Below are positions 48,748-60,019 of a stretch of DNA of 64,000 nucleotides, in pieces. The notes below the pieces were generated by a model. The model did not search any database. It saw only the letters and a list, made by a program, of their open reading frames with translations, and had not been told where the DNA came from. The translations under genes and the position numbers were made by a program. Numbering within the stretch: position 1 is the first letter of the stretch; each line of letters opens with the position of its first letter. Source of the DNA: Calliphora vicina (lineage: Eukaryota > Arthropoda > Insecta > Diptera > Calliphoridae); the NCBI RefSeq assembly GCF_958450345.1, contig NC_088780.1, forward strand, positions 97,972,226 to 98,036,225, read 5' to 3'.

Positions 48748-49211
48748 CAGTGCAAGCTCGGTATTCGCGATTAATTAAAAACCAATTTTCGCGATAACAG
48801 AACTAACATTTTATTGAAAAATTGTATGTAATTTAAAAAAAAGAATTATTTTTTATTGTTTTTATTTATTACATTTTAAACATTTTGAAAGAAATTGGAG
48901 AATTTGAGTTGCCTTTTTGGCAATTTATTTTTTAAAATAAACGCTGAATCATGTAGTTCATATAGTGCTGTGGTCGGCTTATCATTTTCCATTCGTGAAA
49001 AGATTTTCCGTACCAATTTGAGCTACAAGTGTAGCAATAGTTGAAAGAACATCGATTTCTTCCTGAATTATATTTTGTAAAATATTTAAGGGCATGTTAT
49101 CCTCTTCATTTCATACAGTACCGAATTCGAGCAAGGCGTTCGAGGATTTTCGGATATTGAACCTGCAATGTTAATAATTGTGCCGTCACGATAACCGGGA
49201 CGTCGGGATAG

Positions 49212-50416
49212 CAGAGCTGTAAATGATTCATTCTTTTTTGATTTTAATTCATTATGAATTAGCTAAATTTTGAATTAATTCATTGAATTGAAAAAATGAA
49301 TTGAATGAAATTTGAATCAATTCAAACGAATTAGGCAGAAATGAATTTCAATTCATTTTCAATTCAAATGAATTTGTAAAAATGAGTTGCAATTCATTTA
49401 CAATTCATTTGAATTGAATTGATTTTGAATTAATTCAAATGAATTAGAAAAAAGAATTAGCAATTCAAATGAATGATTCAAAAATGAGTTGCAATCAATC
49501 AAATTCAAGAGCAGATCTCTAGGGGGAATGAAAGATTTCTCCTACCAAAATGAAAATATCCAGTACAAAAATTGAAAAGCCTTGTCCTGTATACGAAAAC
49601 ATGGTGTTTGGAGTTTATTTCTTCAAGAAGAACTGATTTTTATTTTGAAATACACTGAACGACATTTAATATTCAAGAAGCAATTAATAATTTTTGAAAT
49701 TTTGTGACCCACGACCACCCAACAACAAACTTTTTGCTAATATTTATATTATATTTATTTCAAAAAAATAAAACTATCTTCCAAAAATAATCAAAAATCA
49801 GGAAAAATAACAATGTATGTAGTTCAAAACACAATTGAGTTTCATAAATAAGGCTAATTAGATTTAATTAGAATGCATCATTCACCTTAAACAACAATAG
49901 CTTTTCAAAATTATCATCTGAAAGAAATCCACGTTTAGGGATGTTTAGAATAGAGGCGTACGAAAATAATCTTTCAACACCAGCTGACGATGGTAACGGC
50001 GCATTATATTTAAAAGAAGACTTTTTAACCGTCGATTAATTATACTGCATACTTAATGACATTGAAGAATCTACTAAATATGCTGCGAATTTCGCGTCGG
50101 AGTTGGAAATGAATTGCTAATTTTTTTTCTAATTCGTTTGAATTAATTCCAAATCAATTCAATTCAAATGAATTGTAAATGAATTGAATTAATTCAAAAT
50201 CAATTCAATTCATTTGAATAGGAAACGAATTGCAATTCATTTTTACCAAATTCATTTGAATTAATTCAAAATCAATTCAATTCATTTGAATTGGAAACGA
50301 ATTGCAATTCATTTTTACGAAATTCATTTGAATTGACTCAAATTTCATTCAATTCATTTTTTTGTGTGAATGATTCGCGAATTAATTCAAAAATGAGTGA
50401 TTCATTTACAGCTCTG
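49212..50416 (-). mobile_element. hAT element, internally deleted, with perfect 8-bp target duplication
   Basis: The ends CAGAGCTGTAAATGATTCA and the inverse at 50398-50416 are hAT-like. CGGGATAG flanks both sides (49204-49211 and 50417-50424), an exact 8-bp duplication. Long GAATTCAATT-rich subterminal arms (to about 49500 and from about 50110) are inverted relative to each other, so most of the element can fold back. Between them lies the very end of an hAT transposase on the minus strand. The element is 1205 bp and non-autonomous. Confidence 0.85.
49868..50025 (-). pseudogene. hAT transposase C-terminal dimerisation fragment
   Basis: About 50 residues read LPSSAGVERLFSYASILN then PKRGFLSDDNFEKLLLFK and end at a natural stop after VNDAF. 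This is the C-terminal dimerisation domain of hAT transposases, with its ER-FS and L-x-(6)-NFE pattern. The rest of the enzyme, including the BED finger and catalytic acidic residues, is absent, and the frame upstream breaks within about 15 codons. The fragment sits between the subterminal arms of the hAT element, so an internal deletion of a once autonomous copy is the simplest origin. Confidence 0.85.
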
Positions 50417-50451
50417 CGGGATAGGTAGTCGCTAATATCGAGCTTGAGTAG

Positions 50452-51720
50452 TATTTATTATCCCATTTTCTTTATAACTTAAATTCATTTAATGTATGTA
50501 TGTCCCTATTTGTACAGGTTACGAGCTCTACAAAGCTTTGCAAACTAAAGTTGGTCAACTTTGACACCCTGCATCTCAGTTTGTATCCAAATAGGATTTT
50601 CACAAATTAAATTTTCTCAATGTTTATGTCCTCCAAACCGATTTGTTTGTACATAATTTTGCAATCGAGCCAGTAGTTTAGAAGAGATAATTATTACCAC
50701 TTTCCGTCCGATCGACCCCACTGTCCGTAGATTTCAATGAAATTATCAAGGTTTTTAGGACCAGCATATACTAGGAACCCATAGTTGGAGTGTCGTGATA
50801 TACTCTTGAAAACCCTCAAAAATAGTTTGATGCTTGAACAACACTACCAAATCGCTATCTTCGACTTTTTTTTCGCAAAATTGTCTTCAGCGATTGGACA
50901 AAATTGCCACAACAGACCCTACAGACTCCATTACGTCCAGAAAAAAAATTGAACGCCTTGGAGGCCAACATTGTTTATTTTATTCGTGGCATATATGCTC
51001 GAAATAGTTGACCAAAATTGGACGTCCTTTATGCGCTTCGTCAAGGACAACCGCAGAGACCATATACCCGAAATCATTTTCAAATATTAATGTAATGTAT
51101 TGACCTTTGAATATAAAAATGTTTTTGATTAAAATTTACTTTTTTTTGTTATTTTTTACAAAGTTTTATTGGCCATAAAAGACACCCTTTATATAATAGC
51201 TATAAGTCCATAACATATGTGAAATTGACCTTGGGTCTTCCGATCATTTTGATCATATTGCTTTTATAAAAACTGAAGTACATATTATTTTTATACAAAC
51301 TAGTATAGATATTCAAATTTTCCAAGAACTGCATAAACCATTAAACAATATATTGTTTATATCTCCTATAAATTAACATTATATTGCAGATATAAACACA
51401 TAATAGCCATTATAAAGCTAGATCTGTTATGTTAGAAAACTGCTTAAATTTTTGTTTAAGCAACCAAAAAATTAATATTCTTAACCTTAAATAGTTAAAA
51501 AAAAATAATTGGCAATTGCAAAATGAATTTTAATTTTAAAACTTTAAGACCACAAACAAAAAATTCATTGATTTTGTTTAATTTATTCTAAGATTCAATT
51601 GTTGAATGGGTTTGTTATTAGCTATTATTTTTAGCACTTTTTGTTGTATGTAGTTTAATGTGATATTTCAAAATTAAACATAAAAAAAAGTGAGAGTATC
51701 AAATACTTATACATAGATAT
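50452..51720. other. Sequence with an unclassified older relic at 50500-51190
   Basis: 50500-51110 is less AT-rich than its surroundings. It has short open stretches (one reading RLFFRKIVFSDWTKLPQQT) but no family I can name. The part 51110-51190 ends TTATTGGCCATAAAAGACAC. From 51200 the sequence is plain AT-rich. Confidence 0.35.
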
Positions 51721-51968
51721 CCAGTGGGAAAAAAGTACTAGGACTTCACTTTGTAGGCCTTCTAAAAGGCATATTTACATAGTCTAAAAGATACAGTACT
51801 TATTCTGGAAGGACTTCTACTAGAAGGACTTTGTTTTTCCGCATTACGCGGCAGGTATACTTACATTCCCTCAAAGGAAGTCCCTCCAACAGAAGCGAGC
51901 ATGTAACGATTTTGTAATACAAATAAGGCCTTTAGGAAGGCCTCTTTACTGCACTTTTTCCCCGCAGG
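51721..51968. mobile_element. Inverted-repeat element, probable MITE
   Basis: The left end CCAGTGGGAAAAAAGTAC and the right end GCACTTTTTCCCCGCAGG are inverse with mismatches. GGCCTTCTAAAAGGC and GGCCTTTAGGAAGGCC form matching internal palindromes. It is 248 bp and non-coding. Confidence 0.55.
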
Positions 51969-53160
51969 CTATGTACGTGATCAAACACATGTACTCCCAG
52001 CTATTCTTTATCTGGTATTTATGGACTAGTCGGTGACGAAATTTTTTATTTATTTTATTTACTTTTTATTCGCAATACATATTCAAATTTGAAATTGAGA
52101 AAACAAAATTTGTTGCCGAGAATGTCCTAAATTGCAAGATTTTTTCATTTCGATTATAATCTATGTAGAAAACTTGAAGAAAATCATTTAAACCTAAAAA
52201 ATTTTCAAAAGTGGCAAGATTTGTGGAACTTCTGAAGAGTAAATATTGGCTTTTTATATAATACTTCAAGATTGATATTTTAGTAAAGTTAAATAATTTT
52301 ATTTAAAAACTAAAAAAAATTATAATATGGTGATTTTCCATGAAGAAAAATATTAAATTTGAATTAATATAAAATTTTAACGGTTAAAGATATCATAACA
52401 AAATTTGTATATAATTTAGATCCAAATATCCTTAAGTTAATAACATTATAAGTTTTATTTTCAAATACCAAAAATTCCGAAAACGGGGAAAATGTGTCCC
52501 AAAAACTGAGTTTTTTTTAGAAATGTTTCTGTAGGGTCAATGTCCACTTAAGTGAGTAAAATTTTACTTTATACGTTTTTGCATTTTCAGATCATATACA
52601 AATTTTATATAGTCCCGAAGAAAATTTTTTTCTGTAAAAAAAAATATAGGATGCTTTTTGGGAAAAAACTTAAAAAATACACGAATACAAAGTTGAAACA
52701 TGTAAAAACAAACAATCTATCACGAACGGTATGTCACGTACGATATTAAATTTTATTTATTATAAAATCATCCTAAGATTGTTTTTAAATATGACGGATT
52801 GTTAAGGAAAAATATTTCGTTTAGTGAAAGAAATTAAAACCAAATTTTAAAAATCGTGAGAGGCGTTACTCACGATTTGAAAATTTTCGCATATTTCTAC
52901 ACTTACCTCAAAATTACATCCGTTTTATGTCACGTTCGATATACCCTTATTTCCCTCAATATTTTGGACAACAATAATTCTAAAGAACTTTTTATTATTT
53001 TAAAATATAGTACTGTCTGAATGGAACATAAAGACCGAATTATTTTTCAGATAATCTTATTTTTGCAAAATCTATTCCACTTTATAGGCGTACATACATA
53101 TGTCACGTACGATGATATGGAATTGCCCATATGATTTGTTATATTTTCGTTTCACTTTAT
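51969..53160. other. AT-rich sequence with a recurring GTCACGTACGAT motif
   Basis: TATGTCACGTACGATAT at 52729, TATGTCACGTTCGATATA at 52927 and ATGTCACGTACGATGATAT at 53100 punctuate the stretch. A CCGAAAACGGGGAAAATGTG segment at 52477 has an inverted relative at 55990-56060. No ORF with a domain was found. Confidence 0.45.
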
Positions 53161-55065
53161 GTAGGAGTTGTGGAGTTGTGGTTAAAGTCAGCTCATGCTA
53201 CTGAAATTTTAAGTCGTGGAATTTATATTCAAACGGAATAACTTTACTTATTCAGCTCAAAAAAATTGTCAGCTTAATTAACATTTCCATTTAATAAACA
53301 TGCCACTAATATACATTAAACACCTTTCATTAATTAATTTATAAAATTACACAAATAACAAACATTATTTTGTATTCTGTCTAATCCACACAAAAATTGT
53401 CAATTAAACCAATAACCCACAAACAAATATAAATACCACGGGACCAGCTAACAAACATTCCTACGGCCTATACAGCCGCCATATAATGACTATAAAAATC
53501 AAGCAAAAAAAAAAACTTTGTAATGATAACAATCCGATAAACCAAATATACCCATACTAGCGCTACACGGCCCACAAGCAGCAACAACAAATAGCAGCAA
53601 ACTACCTCCCGCTCTAACGCAACAGAAGAAGGAAAAAAAAACGCACAAACTTGCACATTTTCATGAACGCAACTAGGAGTAGAAATTAAATGACAAAAAT
53701 ACAATCAATTCACTTTCATTCTTGTATGATGCAACCACAAACACTTCCCCTGCAACCAGAGCAGTATGAACACAACATTAGCAGCAGCAATAATTTGTAG
53801 CTGCTGCGGCATAAAAAAACGAAGCTCAACATGTTCGACTAATGCTAATAAGAAAAAAAATACTATCGAACTAAACGCAACGCCAACGTTATATGGAAAT
53901 CTGCAGGCAGAGAATAAACGAAAGCAGCACAAGAAAAAAAAAACAATTCGATAATAAAGAAGAAAAAGCACGAATAAGCAAAACAAAACGCAGCCGGCAA
54001 AATAAACAATGAATACAAATAAAAAGCCGGCCGTTCGATTTCAAACGCGTCGCACATGTTGTGTGCAGACTGTGTGTGTGTGTGGTATTTGTAAAGCACA
54101 TTATTTTGTTGCTGTTCTCTTCACAGCAACGAAAGAGGTGTAAAATAGAAAAGGAAGAAGCTTTGCAGAAATTATATTTGTTTGCAGTAAGTTTTGTGTT
54201 TCTTCTTTTGAATTTAAATTCTGCACTGTGAGAATGAATGAATGGTTGGATGGTTGGTTGGATGGGTGAGCGTGTGTTTGATTGTGATGTTGTGCTTGCA
54301 AGTGCAAGTGTGTGTTTTGCATTTCTGTACTTGCAGTGCAGTGTTGCATGTTTTCGCATCTTTCTTTTTCATGGTCCGCACAAAAAGTGCATGTAATCTT
54401 TCTTTTCTTTCTTTACTTCATGTATTTTGTTGCATGTTCGTTCTTTCGTTGTTGTTGCATGCACATTATTTCGTAATGCAATTTGCAAATAAAAGTGAAA
54501 TACATACATTAATGTACTATATAAATGCTGTTCTTTCAGCTTCATTTTCCTTGTACATATGTAAATAAATATGTACTGCAATATATACAATCTTGTTTGC
54601 TTTTTTTTCTTCCTCTGTTTCTTATCTGCTGTGCAAGTGCTGCTGCATGCTGCAATATTTTGCAGTTATTTTGCCCCAACATTTATTCTATGGTTATTTT
54701 ATTTTATATTTTTCCTTTTGGATTCCTATTTTCATAGTTTCACTTTCAATGTTCTCGAAGAATTTCTAAGATTTTATGGCAAACGGTAGGAATTTCTTAG
54801 GATCTTTTTGCAAACAAAAAGAGTTTGGCTTTTTTAAATTCTTGGCTCTAATTCTTAGGGTCTAAAAGTTTTGAAGTTAAAATTAACTTTCTGAAAAAAT
54901 TTCATAAATTTTGGATTGGATTTCTAAACACGAGTTAAGAAAAACTACGTTTAATTGTCGTAAACCCGGATCGGACATTATTGTGGATGCAATAGGGTGA
55001 AAGCACCAGTACGCAGAGGCTTAGAAACGTTTTTAGTTCTAAGCCACTCTAAGGGAACTACACCG
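53161..55065. promoter_or_regulatory. Less AT-rich, CAA/CAG-rich region, possible regulatory or 5' UTR sequence
   Basis: From 53550 to 54360 the composition shifts: CAGCAACAACAAATAGCAGC, GCCGGCCGTTCGATTTCAAA, a (TG)n tract at 54070 and GGTTGGATGGTTGGTTGGAT at 54245. Such composition is typical of fly enhancers, promoters and untranslated leaders. Overlapping ORFs up to 156 codons on both strands follow this composition, lack domains, and are not called genes. It could be a distal hdc promoter or a neighbour's leader; I cannot tell. Confidence 0.3.
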
Positions 55066-55069
55066 GTTT

Positions 55070-55266
55070 GAGTCACTTCGTTCTGCATCGTTTCGAAGTT
55101 TCTTTTTTTTAAATGTCTGTGATTTCGAAGTTTCGTCGATTTTGTTTCAGTTTCCGTCGCATTGCTTCGAAGTTGCGTCGTTAGTCCTTCGATTTGCGTC
55201 GATTTTGTTTCTCTTTGAGCCGCATGTCTTCGATGTTGCGCCGTTTGTACTTCGATTTGCGTCGTT
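55070..55266. repeat. Short tandem repeat, period about 65 bp
   Basis: The blocks CTTCGAAGTTGCGTCGTTAG and CTTCGATGTTGCGCCGTTTG, each followed by CTTCGATTTGCGTCG and, where complete, ATTTTGTTTC, make about two and a half units. Sequence is unusually CG-dinucleotide rich for this window. Confidence 0.65.
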
Positions 55267-55391
55267 AATATGAAAATGTTTGTATCGAAAAATCTATTTT
55301 TCAGCTAAAATTATGAATCTCTATATCTCTATACGTTTCGGTTTACGTCGTGTTTCTCCGGTCCCAATAAGTGACGCAAACCTGGGTATTA

Positions 55392-55550
55392 AGCTGAATT
55401 CACCCATGAGTTTCTGAAACATTTTTTGTTCGGAACATTTTTTTTATATGTAGTTTGACGTTCTATTTTTGAGAGAGACTTCAAACTACATATAAAAAAA
55501 AAATTGTTCCGAACAAAAAATGTTTCAGAAACTCATGGGTGAATTCAGCT
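55392..55550. mobile_element. TTA-flanked long hairpin MITE
   Basis: The arms of about 65 bp begin AGCTGAATTCACCCATGAGT and run through AACATTTTTTGTTCGGAAC. The other arm is the near-exact inverse, leaving a loop of about 25 bp. TTA borders both sides (55389-55391 and 55551-55553), a 3-bp duplication like that of PIF/Harbinger elements. The arms are almost without mismatch, which suggests a young insertion. Confidence 0.85.
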
Positions 55551-55553
55551 TTA

Positions 55554-56499
55554 GTGTATTATATTTATTATAACGAAATTTCACATGGTTGGAGCTGAGG
55601 TGTTTTCGAATTGATTTACGTTAGTTCAGCTTCCTAGAGTTAATGGGGGCCAGTGCGTAGCCCCTCACAAGTTGGTCACCTCGGGTTTCAATTTTTTTTT
55701 TAAAAATTCGCCAAAAATCCATTTATAATCCAAATGAGCTGAAATTTTAAATATAAATAGTCCTTGAGAAGATCTACAAAATATAAGACATGTGTAGGTT
55801 ATCTCTATCTCTTTTTATGGTTTTTTAGATATTGCGGGCCTACGGAGAGTCGGAATTTATTTTTAAAATATCAGCTATATTGGCGATAAAATTCTAAATA
55901 AAATAAAAAAATTGTTATAATTGTTATAATAAAATAAAAAACAGTTATGTCGTCCCTATAAAAACTTACACTCATCCAAATTTGGAACATGTAGAAAGGA
56001 CCGTATTTTTACGTTTTTTCCCAAAAAAGTCAATATTCCCCGTTTTAGGAATTTCGGCATTTGAAAATAAAAAAATGTTAAAAATTATAATGTCATTGAT
56101 TTAAGGACATTAGTTCCAAATTTTGTTATGATATCTTTAACTGTGGGAAAATATAACATCCTACGTTTTTCAGACTATCATCCCCGGCATCTGTGTCCAA
56201 ATCTTCTTTACTTGTGCCACAAACTTGTTTTATCTTCCCTTTTTTAATTTTGTTTGATTTATTTTCTTCTGGCTATATGGACCCTCCATGCAAGCTTAGA
56301 TATAGCACTAGGGGCCTTAGGATTTAAAGCAAGCTTTGAGGAAGTTGATGGTTTTGGAAAATATAAATATTTTTCAAATGTTGGTGACATGGAGTTGGTT
56401 GGAGAACTTTTAACTAATCGTGCTAGTAACTGTTGATCTTGAAGAAGGACACACTATAATTGGAAGCGGTTGGTTAAAGAGCTGATTGGAATTGGACTT
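55554..56499. other. Sequence without a recognised gene
   Basis: 55650-55880 reads like an old dispersed repeat (GGTCACCTCGGGTTTCAAT, GATATTGCGGGCCTACGG). 55980-56180 holds the inverted relative of 52380-52490. A 60-residue plus-strand ORF at 56254-56436 has no domain; its opposite strand may be the tail of the relic that follows. Confidence 0.35.
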
Positions 56500-57557
56500 G
56501 AACAGTTAAGAGTCTGAAACGAAGTATCGTTATCATTATTTCTTAATGCATTTGGAGATGAGCAGTGAACAAAGTTTAAACGTTTCACTGTGATTTTCTA
56601 CAGCTAAAGTTGGCGATACTATTTGTTTACTTTTCCATTTCTTTTTAAGTTCCTGATCTCTTCAATAATTTCATCGGAAGCAATTGCTCGTTCTTGTAAA
56701 TTAGGAGATATTCGGTTGATTATTTCAACGGCTAGATTCAAAAATGTTTCTTTAAGGCCCAACTATAATATGCATACACTAGCTTAAGTCAGCTTAAGCA
56801 ACTGTGCGAATACATATAAAAGTATGTGACAAACTATAATGTACTTAAGAGAGTTTCGTCAAGTTTCGTCAACTTTTATTTGCTTAAGCAAAGAGCGAAG
56901 CTGGTCGCACATTCCGTACGGAATCAGCTGTTTGTTTGTTTTATACAAACAAACAGCAGAAAAGGATGAAGAAAATTAATTTATTTTTATAAAATAATAA
57001 GAAATACGTATTTTTTTAATTACGTGTTGCACATAAATGTGCAAATGGGGCTAAATTGTTTTGAATGCACGTAAGTACATTATGGCCACCTAAAAGTTTC
57101 TTCGGATTTTCTTAAGCATTTGACAGACTTTTCGTTCGGTTTTGACATTAACTTAAGCTAGCTTATGCATATTATAGTTGGGCCTTTAAGTCTTTTCTCC
57201 ACTAATAACTTCAACTGATTTTTTACGTAACGATAAACCTCCAATTAACATTTTTTTTGTATGAGAACTGTCAGTTTATCGTCACGATAAAAAATAACCA
57301 GAGATTGAGAAAATGGGGGTTAGTGTAAACAACGTTGTCAATATTGAAAGGGTATTTCCGCGCTTTTGAAACTCATTTTTCATGGTATCATTCTTGATTA
57401 TTTTAGAGAGAACCATTTTAAAACCCCTTGATACCTTTTCTTTCCAGGTCGACCATTTAAAAATGGTGTGATTCGCTGATCTTCCTTTACGATTGATTGA
57501 ACCGTGTTTAGTAAATCTTAACTTTTTAATGGAAATTTTATTAGGTCTTGTCACCAT
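56500..57557 (-). pseudogene. Possible Myb/SANT-like transposon protein, split by a MITE
   Basis: On the minus strand an open frame starting at 57557 (MVTRPNKISIKKLRFTK) contains STWKEKVSRGFKMVLSKII. This tryptophan-spaced basic pattern recalls the Myb/SANT-like proteins that accompany Harbinger elements. Downstream, on the other side of an inserted MITE (56756-57184), the same strand continues LKETFLNLAVEIINRIS and ASDEIIEEIRNLK before frameshifting. The reading frame is continuous across the insertion once one copy of the TTTAA duplication is removed. The family assignment is tentative; a host gene relic or chance frame remains possible. Confidence 0.35.
56756..57184. mobile_element. TTTAA-flanked inverted-repeat element
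   Basis: The ends GGCCCAACTATAATATGCAT and the exact inverse, with CTAGCTTAAGT-like inner matches, give inverted repeats of about 30 bp. TTTAA flanks both sides (56751-56755, 57185-57189). It is 429 bp and non-coding, with an AAACAAACAGC/GCTGTTTGTTT hairpin in the middle. Confidence 0.8.
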
Positions 57558-57659
57558 TTTACTAAACTGTTTTCTTCGGAATCATATAACACTATTTGGC
57601 TCCTCATTCTCCTAGGATCTTCAAGAACACGGCCCTTCCGTTTGGGACCTATTGTGTTT

Positions 57660-57790
57660 TCAACACACAGATAGTCGGACAGACGGACGTACATAGCTAG
57701 ATTTTCTTAGAATTTCATAACGATCTCGAATATACATTCCTTTGTGGTTCAGTGATAAATATTTTTGATGGTGGGTATAAAAAAATAAAA
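57660..57790 (+). mobile_element. Diverged TATACCC-type end fragment
   Basis: CACACAGATAGTCGGACAGA and GATCTCGAATATACATTCCT followed by GATGGTGGGTATAAAA parallel the right part of the 10795-11490 element, but with different spacing and shorter length. It may be a related family. Confidence 0.5.
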
Positions 57791-59602
57791 TCATCAACTA
57801 GTGAATGGTATGAAAAGCTTATAATCGATTTTCGACTTTTCGATGAACCATTTTCATTTCGATTTTTACAGTCGATTAATCGAACCCAATAATCGATTTT
57901 TTTAATAATCGATCTGCATTTTTTTGAGTTATAGCAAATGACCACCTATATACGCTGTGATTATGGATTTAAATCATATTTTGGAAGAATATTATAACTC
58001 CTATATATTGAGGTGCTCATTTTATATAACGTAACGGCAAACATTTAAATTTTATGGAAACAATTTTTATAAAAATTTCTTAAGTTTGAAAAAATATCAG
58101 AAGAGTCTCGTCCAGGAACTGCATCATCGTATAGGAAGGCGGAATTCTCGATCTCGGCTTCTGAGTTTTATAGAGACCACCAAAATCCAACTAGTTTTGT
58201 ACACCTCCATGACAATTATAGGCTAATTAACGAATGCATGTGGTTAATGTGAAAAACTTCAAGAAATCGTAACGCGGTACAGTTAGACGACGCCAACCAA
58301 ATCAAACCAATGCGAGTGAAACGCATTCCCTCAAAGGCAGCGAAAAAGGAACGGCCTGATTGCTGTACTTATCGGTGCTACATCTAGATCGTAACAAATA
58401 AACTGTATTTTTTTAAAGGATAGCCTTCAAAGAAGACCAGGGATAGTTAGCCAACAAGGACATGGCATGTCCTTGATTGGGTAAGATAAATTGTATATAA
58501 TTTCTCTGTTGAGAAAGCTGTTTCTGAGTTGACAATAATTGGCAGAGTGAGACTCGGGTCGTTGTTGTAATAACAGTGGTTGCTGAGTTAACAGCCCTTA
58601 ACCGAATGTACTCGTGGAAATGTCAGATCAATTTCAAATTTGATCTGCTTGATCGAAATATGAAATCATATGTCCTGACAATTCCTATTTTATGGAAGTA
58701 GGTATTGGAGAAATTTATAGCGGTAATTCAGTCACCAAGAGATTTTTTCTAAATCTAAAAAATTAACTTAATCAAAAGCAATATTTATCTTCAATATTGA
58801 GGTCATCTTTTCAGAGGTTTAGGAGTTAAATTATTTGGAAGAATGGAAATTGAATTTTCTAATGTTTTGAAAGGTCATACATTGTTCTCCAAGCAGTTGG
58901 CATCATTGATGCAAAAGTATTTTAGCAATTAACACTTTCTTTCCATTATGTGTACACAACAATTTCTAAATTTGTAAAAATGCTTTTAAAAAGTCTCCAG
59001 TAATTGTGCCAATTGATGCAATTGGGTCATCAAGAACAATACGAAAATACTTAGCGGCATCTAAATCAATTAAATTAAAGAAGAGATCCCTTTAAAAATA
59101 AATCCAGCGGATAATCAAAAGAAAGAGAAAATCTACAACAACCACATCCGGATATTTATAAAAATCACTAGAAGAACAGAAAACTCAAATAAGAAATGGA
59201 AAAAAAAATAAATCGTAATATTCTTAAATGACACAATAGCCTGATTTCTTTAATACTCGTGTGTAGAGTGTGTGTGAGTGTTGTTTTTTATTTATTTCTC
59301 TACTGACATCTTACTCTCTCCCTCTTTCATACTTGCATACTCCTTGCTTGGCCCATTTCAATTTTTGTTATTGCTGCTGTTTTTGTTGTTGCTGTTGTTA
59401 AGTTTAACCTAAACACAAATTACGTAATTTTTTAATTGAATTCCTGGTAGTTTTTTTTTCGAGTTTGTGGTCGCAAGTGTGTGTGCAAGTGAATAGATAC
59501 CAGAGATGGGGAGGTTAATATGATGTTATTTTTTTATATTATTTGATGTTCTAAAGTTCCATACTACTACCACGGATTTTCAAATATGTAGTCCAAAAAT
59601 GT
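57791..59602. other. Sequence without a recognised gene
   Basis: 57800-57915 repeats ATCGATT and TCGATTAATCGA steps. 58100-58400 is less AT-rich (GTCTCGTCCAGGAACTGC, GACGACGCCAACCAAATC) and may be a transposon relic, but no motif is readable. 59240-59480 has TG- and TTGTTGCTG-rich sequence of regulatory or leader type. No ORF is credible. Confidence 0.35.
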
Positions 59603-59606
59603 TTAA

Positions 59607-59827
59607 CCCTCGAATGCTTAAGCATGCCTCAAGGCACTCATCGCAAAATGCCAATAAATGCAAATATAACTGATATTTGATTTCAAAAACATTGAATGCT
59701 TTTTAAAATAATTTAAGTGCGTTTTTTAGCAACTGTTACATGAGTTTTTGAAATGCAAAATCAGTTATATTTGCATTTATTGGCATTTTTGCGATGAGTG
59801 CCTTGGGTATGCTTGGGCATTAGAGGA
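59607..59827. mobile_element. piggyBac-like MITE, hairpin type
   Basis: TTAA flanks both sides (59603-59606, 59828-59831). The left end CCCTCGAATGCTTAAGCATG and the inverse right end are followed by near-identical arms (CAAGGCACTCATCGCAAAA, TGCCAATAAATGCAAATATA). Each arm is about 80 bp, and the core is only about 60 bp. The subterminal CATGCCTCAAGGCA is shared with the element at 13410-13773. Confidence 0.8.
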
Positions 59828-60019
59828 TTAAATGTCTGATCACAAAAAAACTTTATATTTTAAGTAGTATTTTGAGAACAATTGCCTTCAATATCATGAG
59901 TAGCTCAAATATCTACTTATTATTGGAAATGTGGCGTCTCATATCTTCAAATGTAATAATTAATATTTACAGTGCCGGTCAAAATAATGGTACTACAGAA
60001 CCTAAAAGCAATTAACATG

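Larger units (their letters stand above)
48748..50451. mobile_element. pogo/Tigger-like element interrupted by an hAT
   Basis: Its left end CAGTGCAAGCTCGGTATTCG and the inverse of its right end (CTACTCAAGCTCGATATTAG) match except for a few changes and are bordered by TA. This end sequence and the TA duplication resemble pogo/Tigger elements. Internal sequence at 48880-49200 is richer in G+C than its surroundings, but no transposase motif is readable. The hAT at 49212-50416 sits inside it. Without the hAT it would be about 490 bp. Confidence 0.5.

Noticed and set aside
53468..54789. Many overlapping ORFs up to 156 codons on both strands
   Set aside because: They overlap each other, follow simple-sequence composition (TG, CAA, CTTT tracts) and carry no domain.
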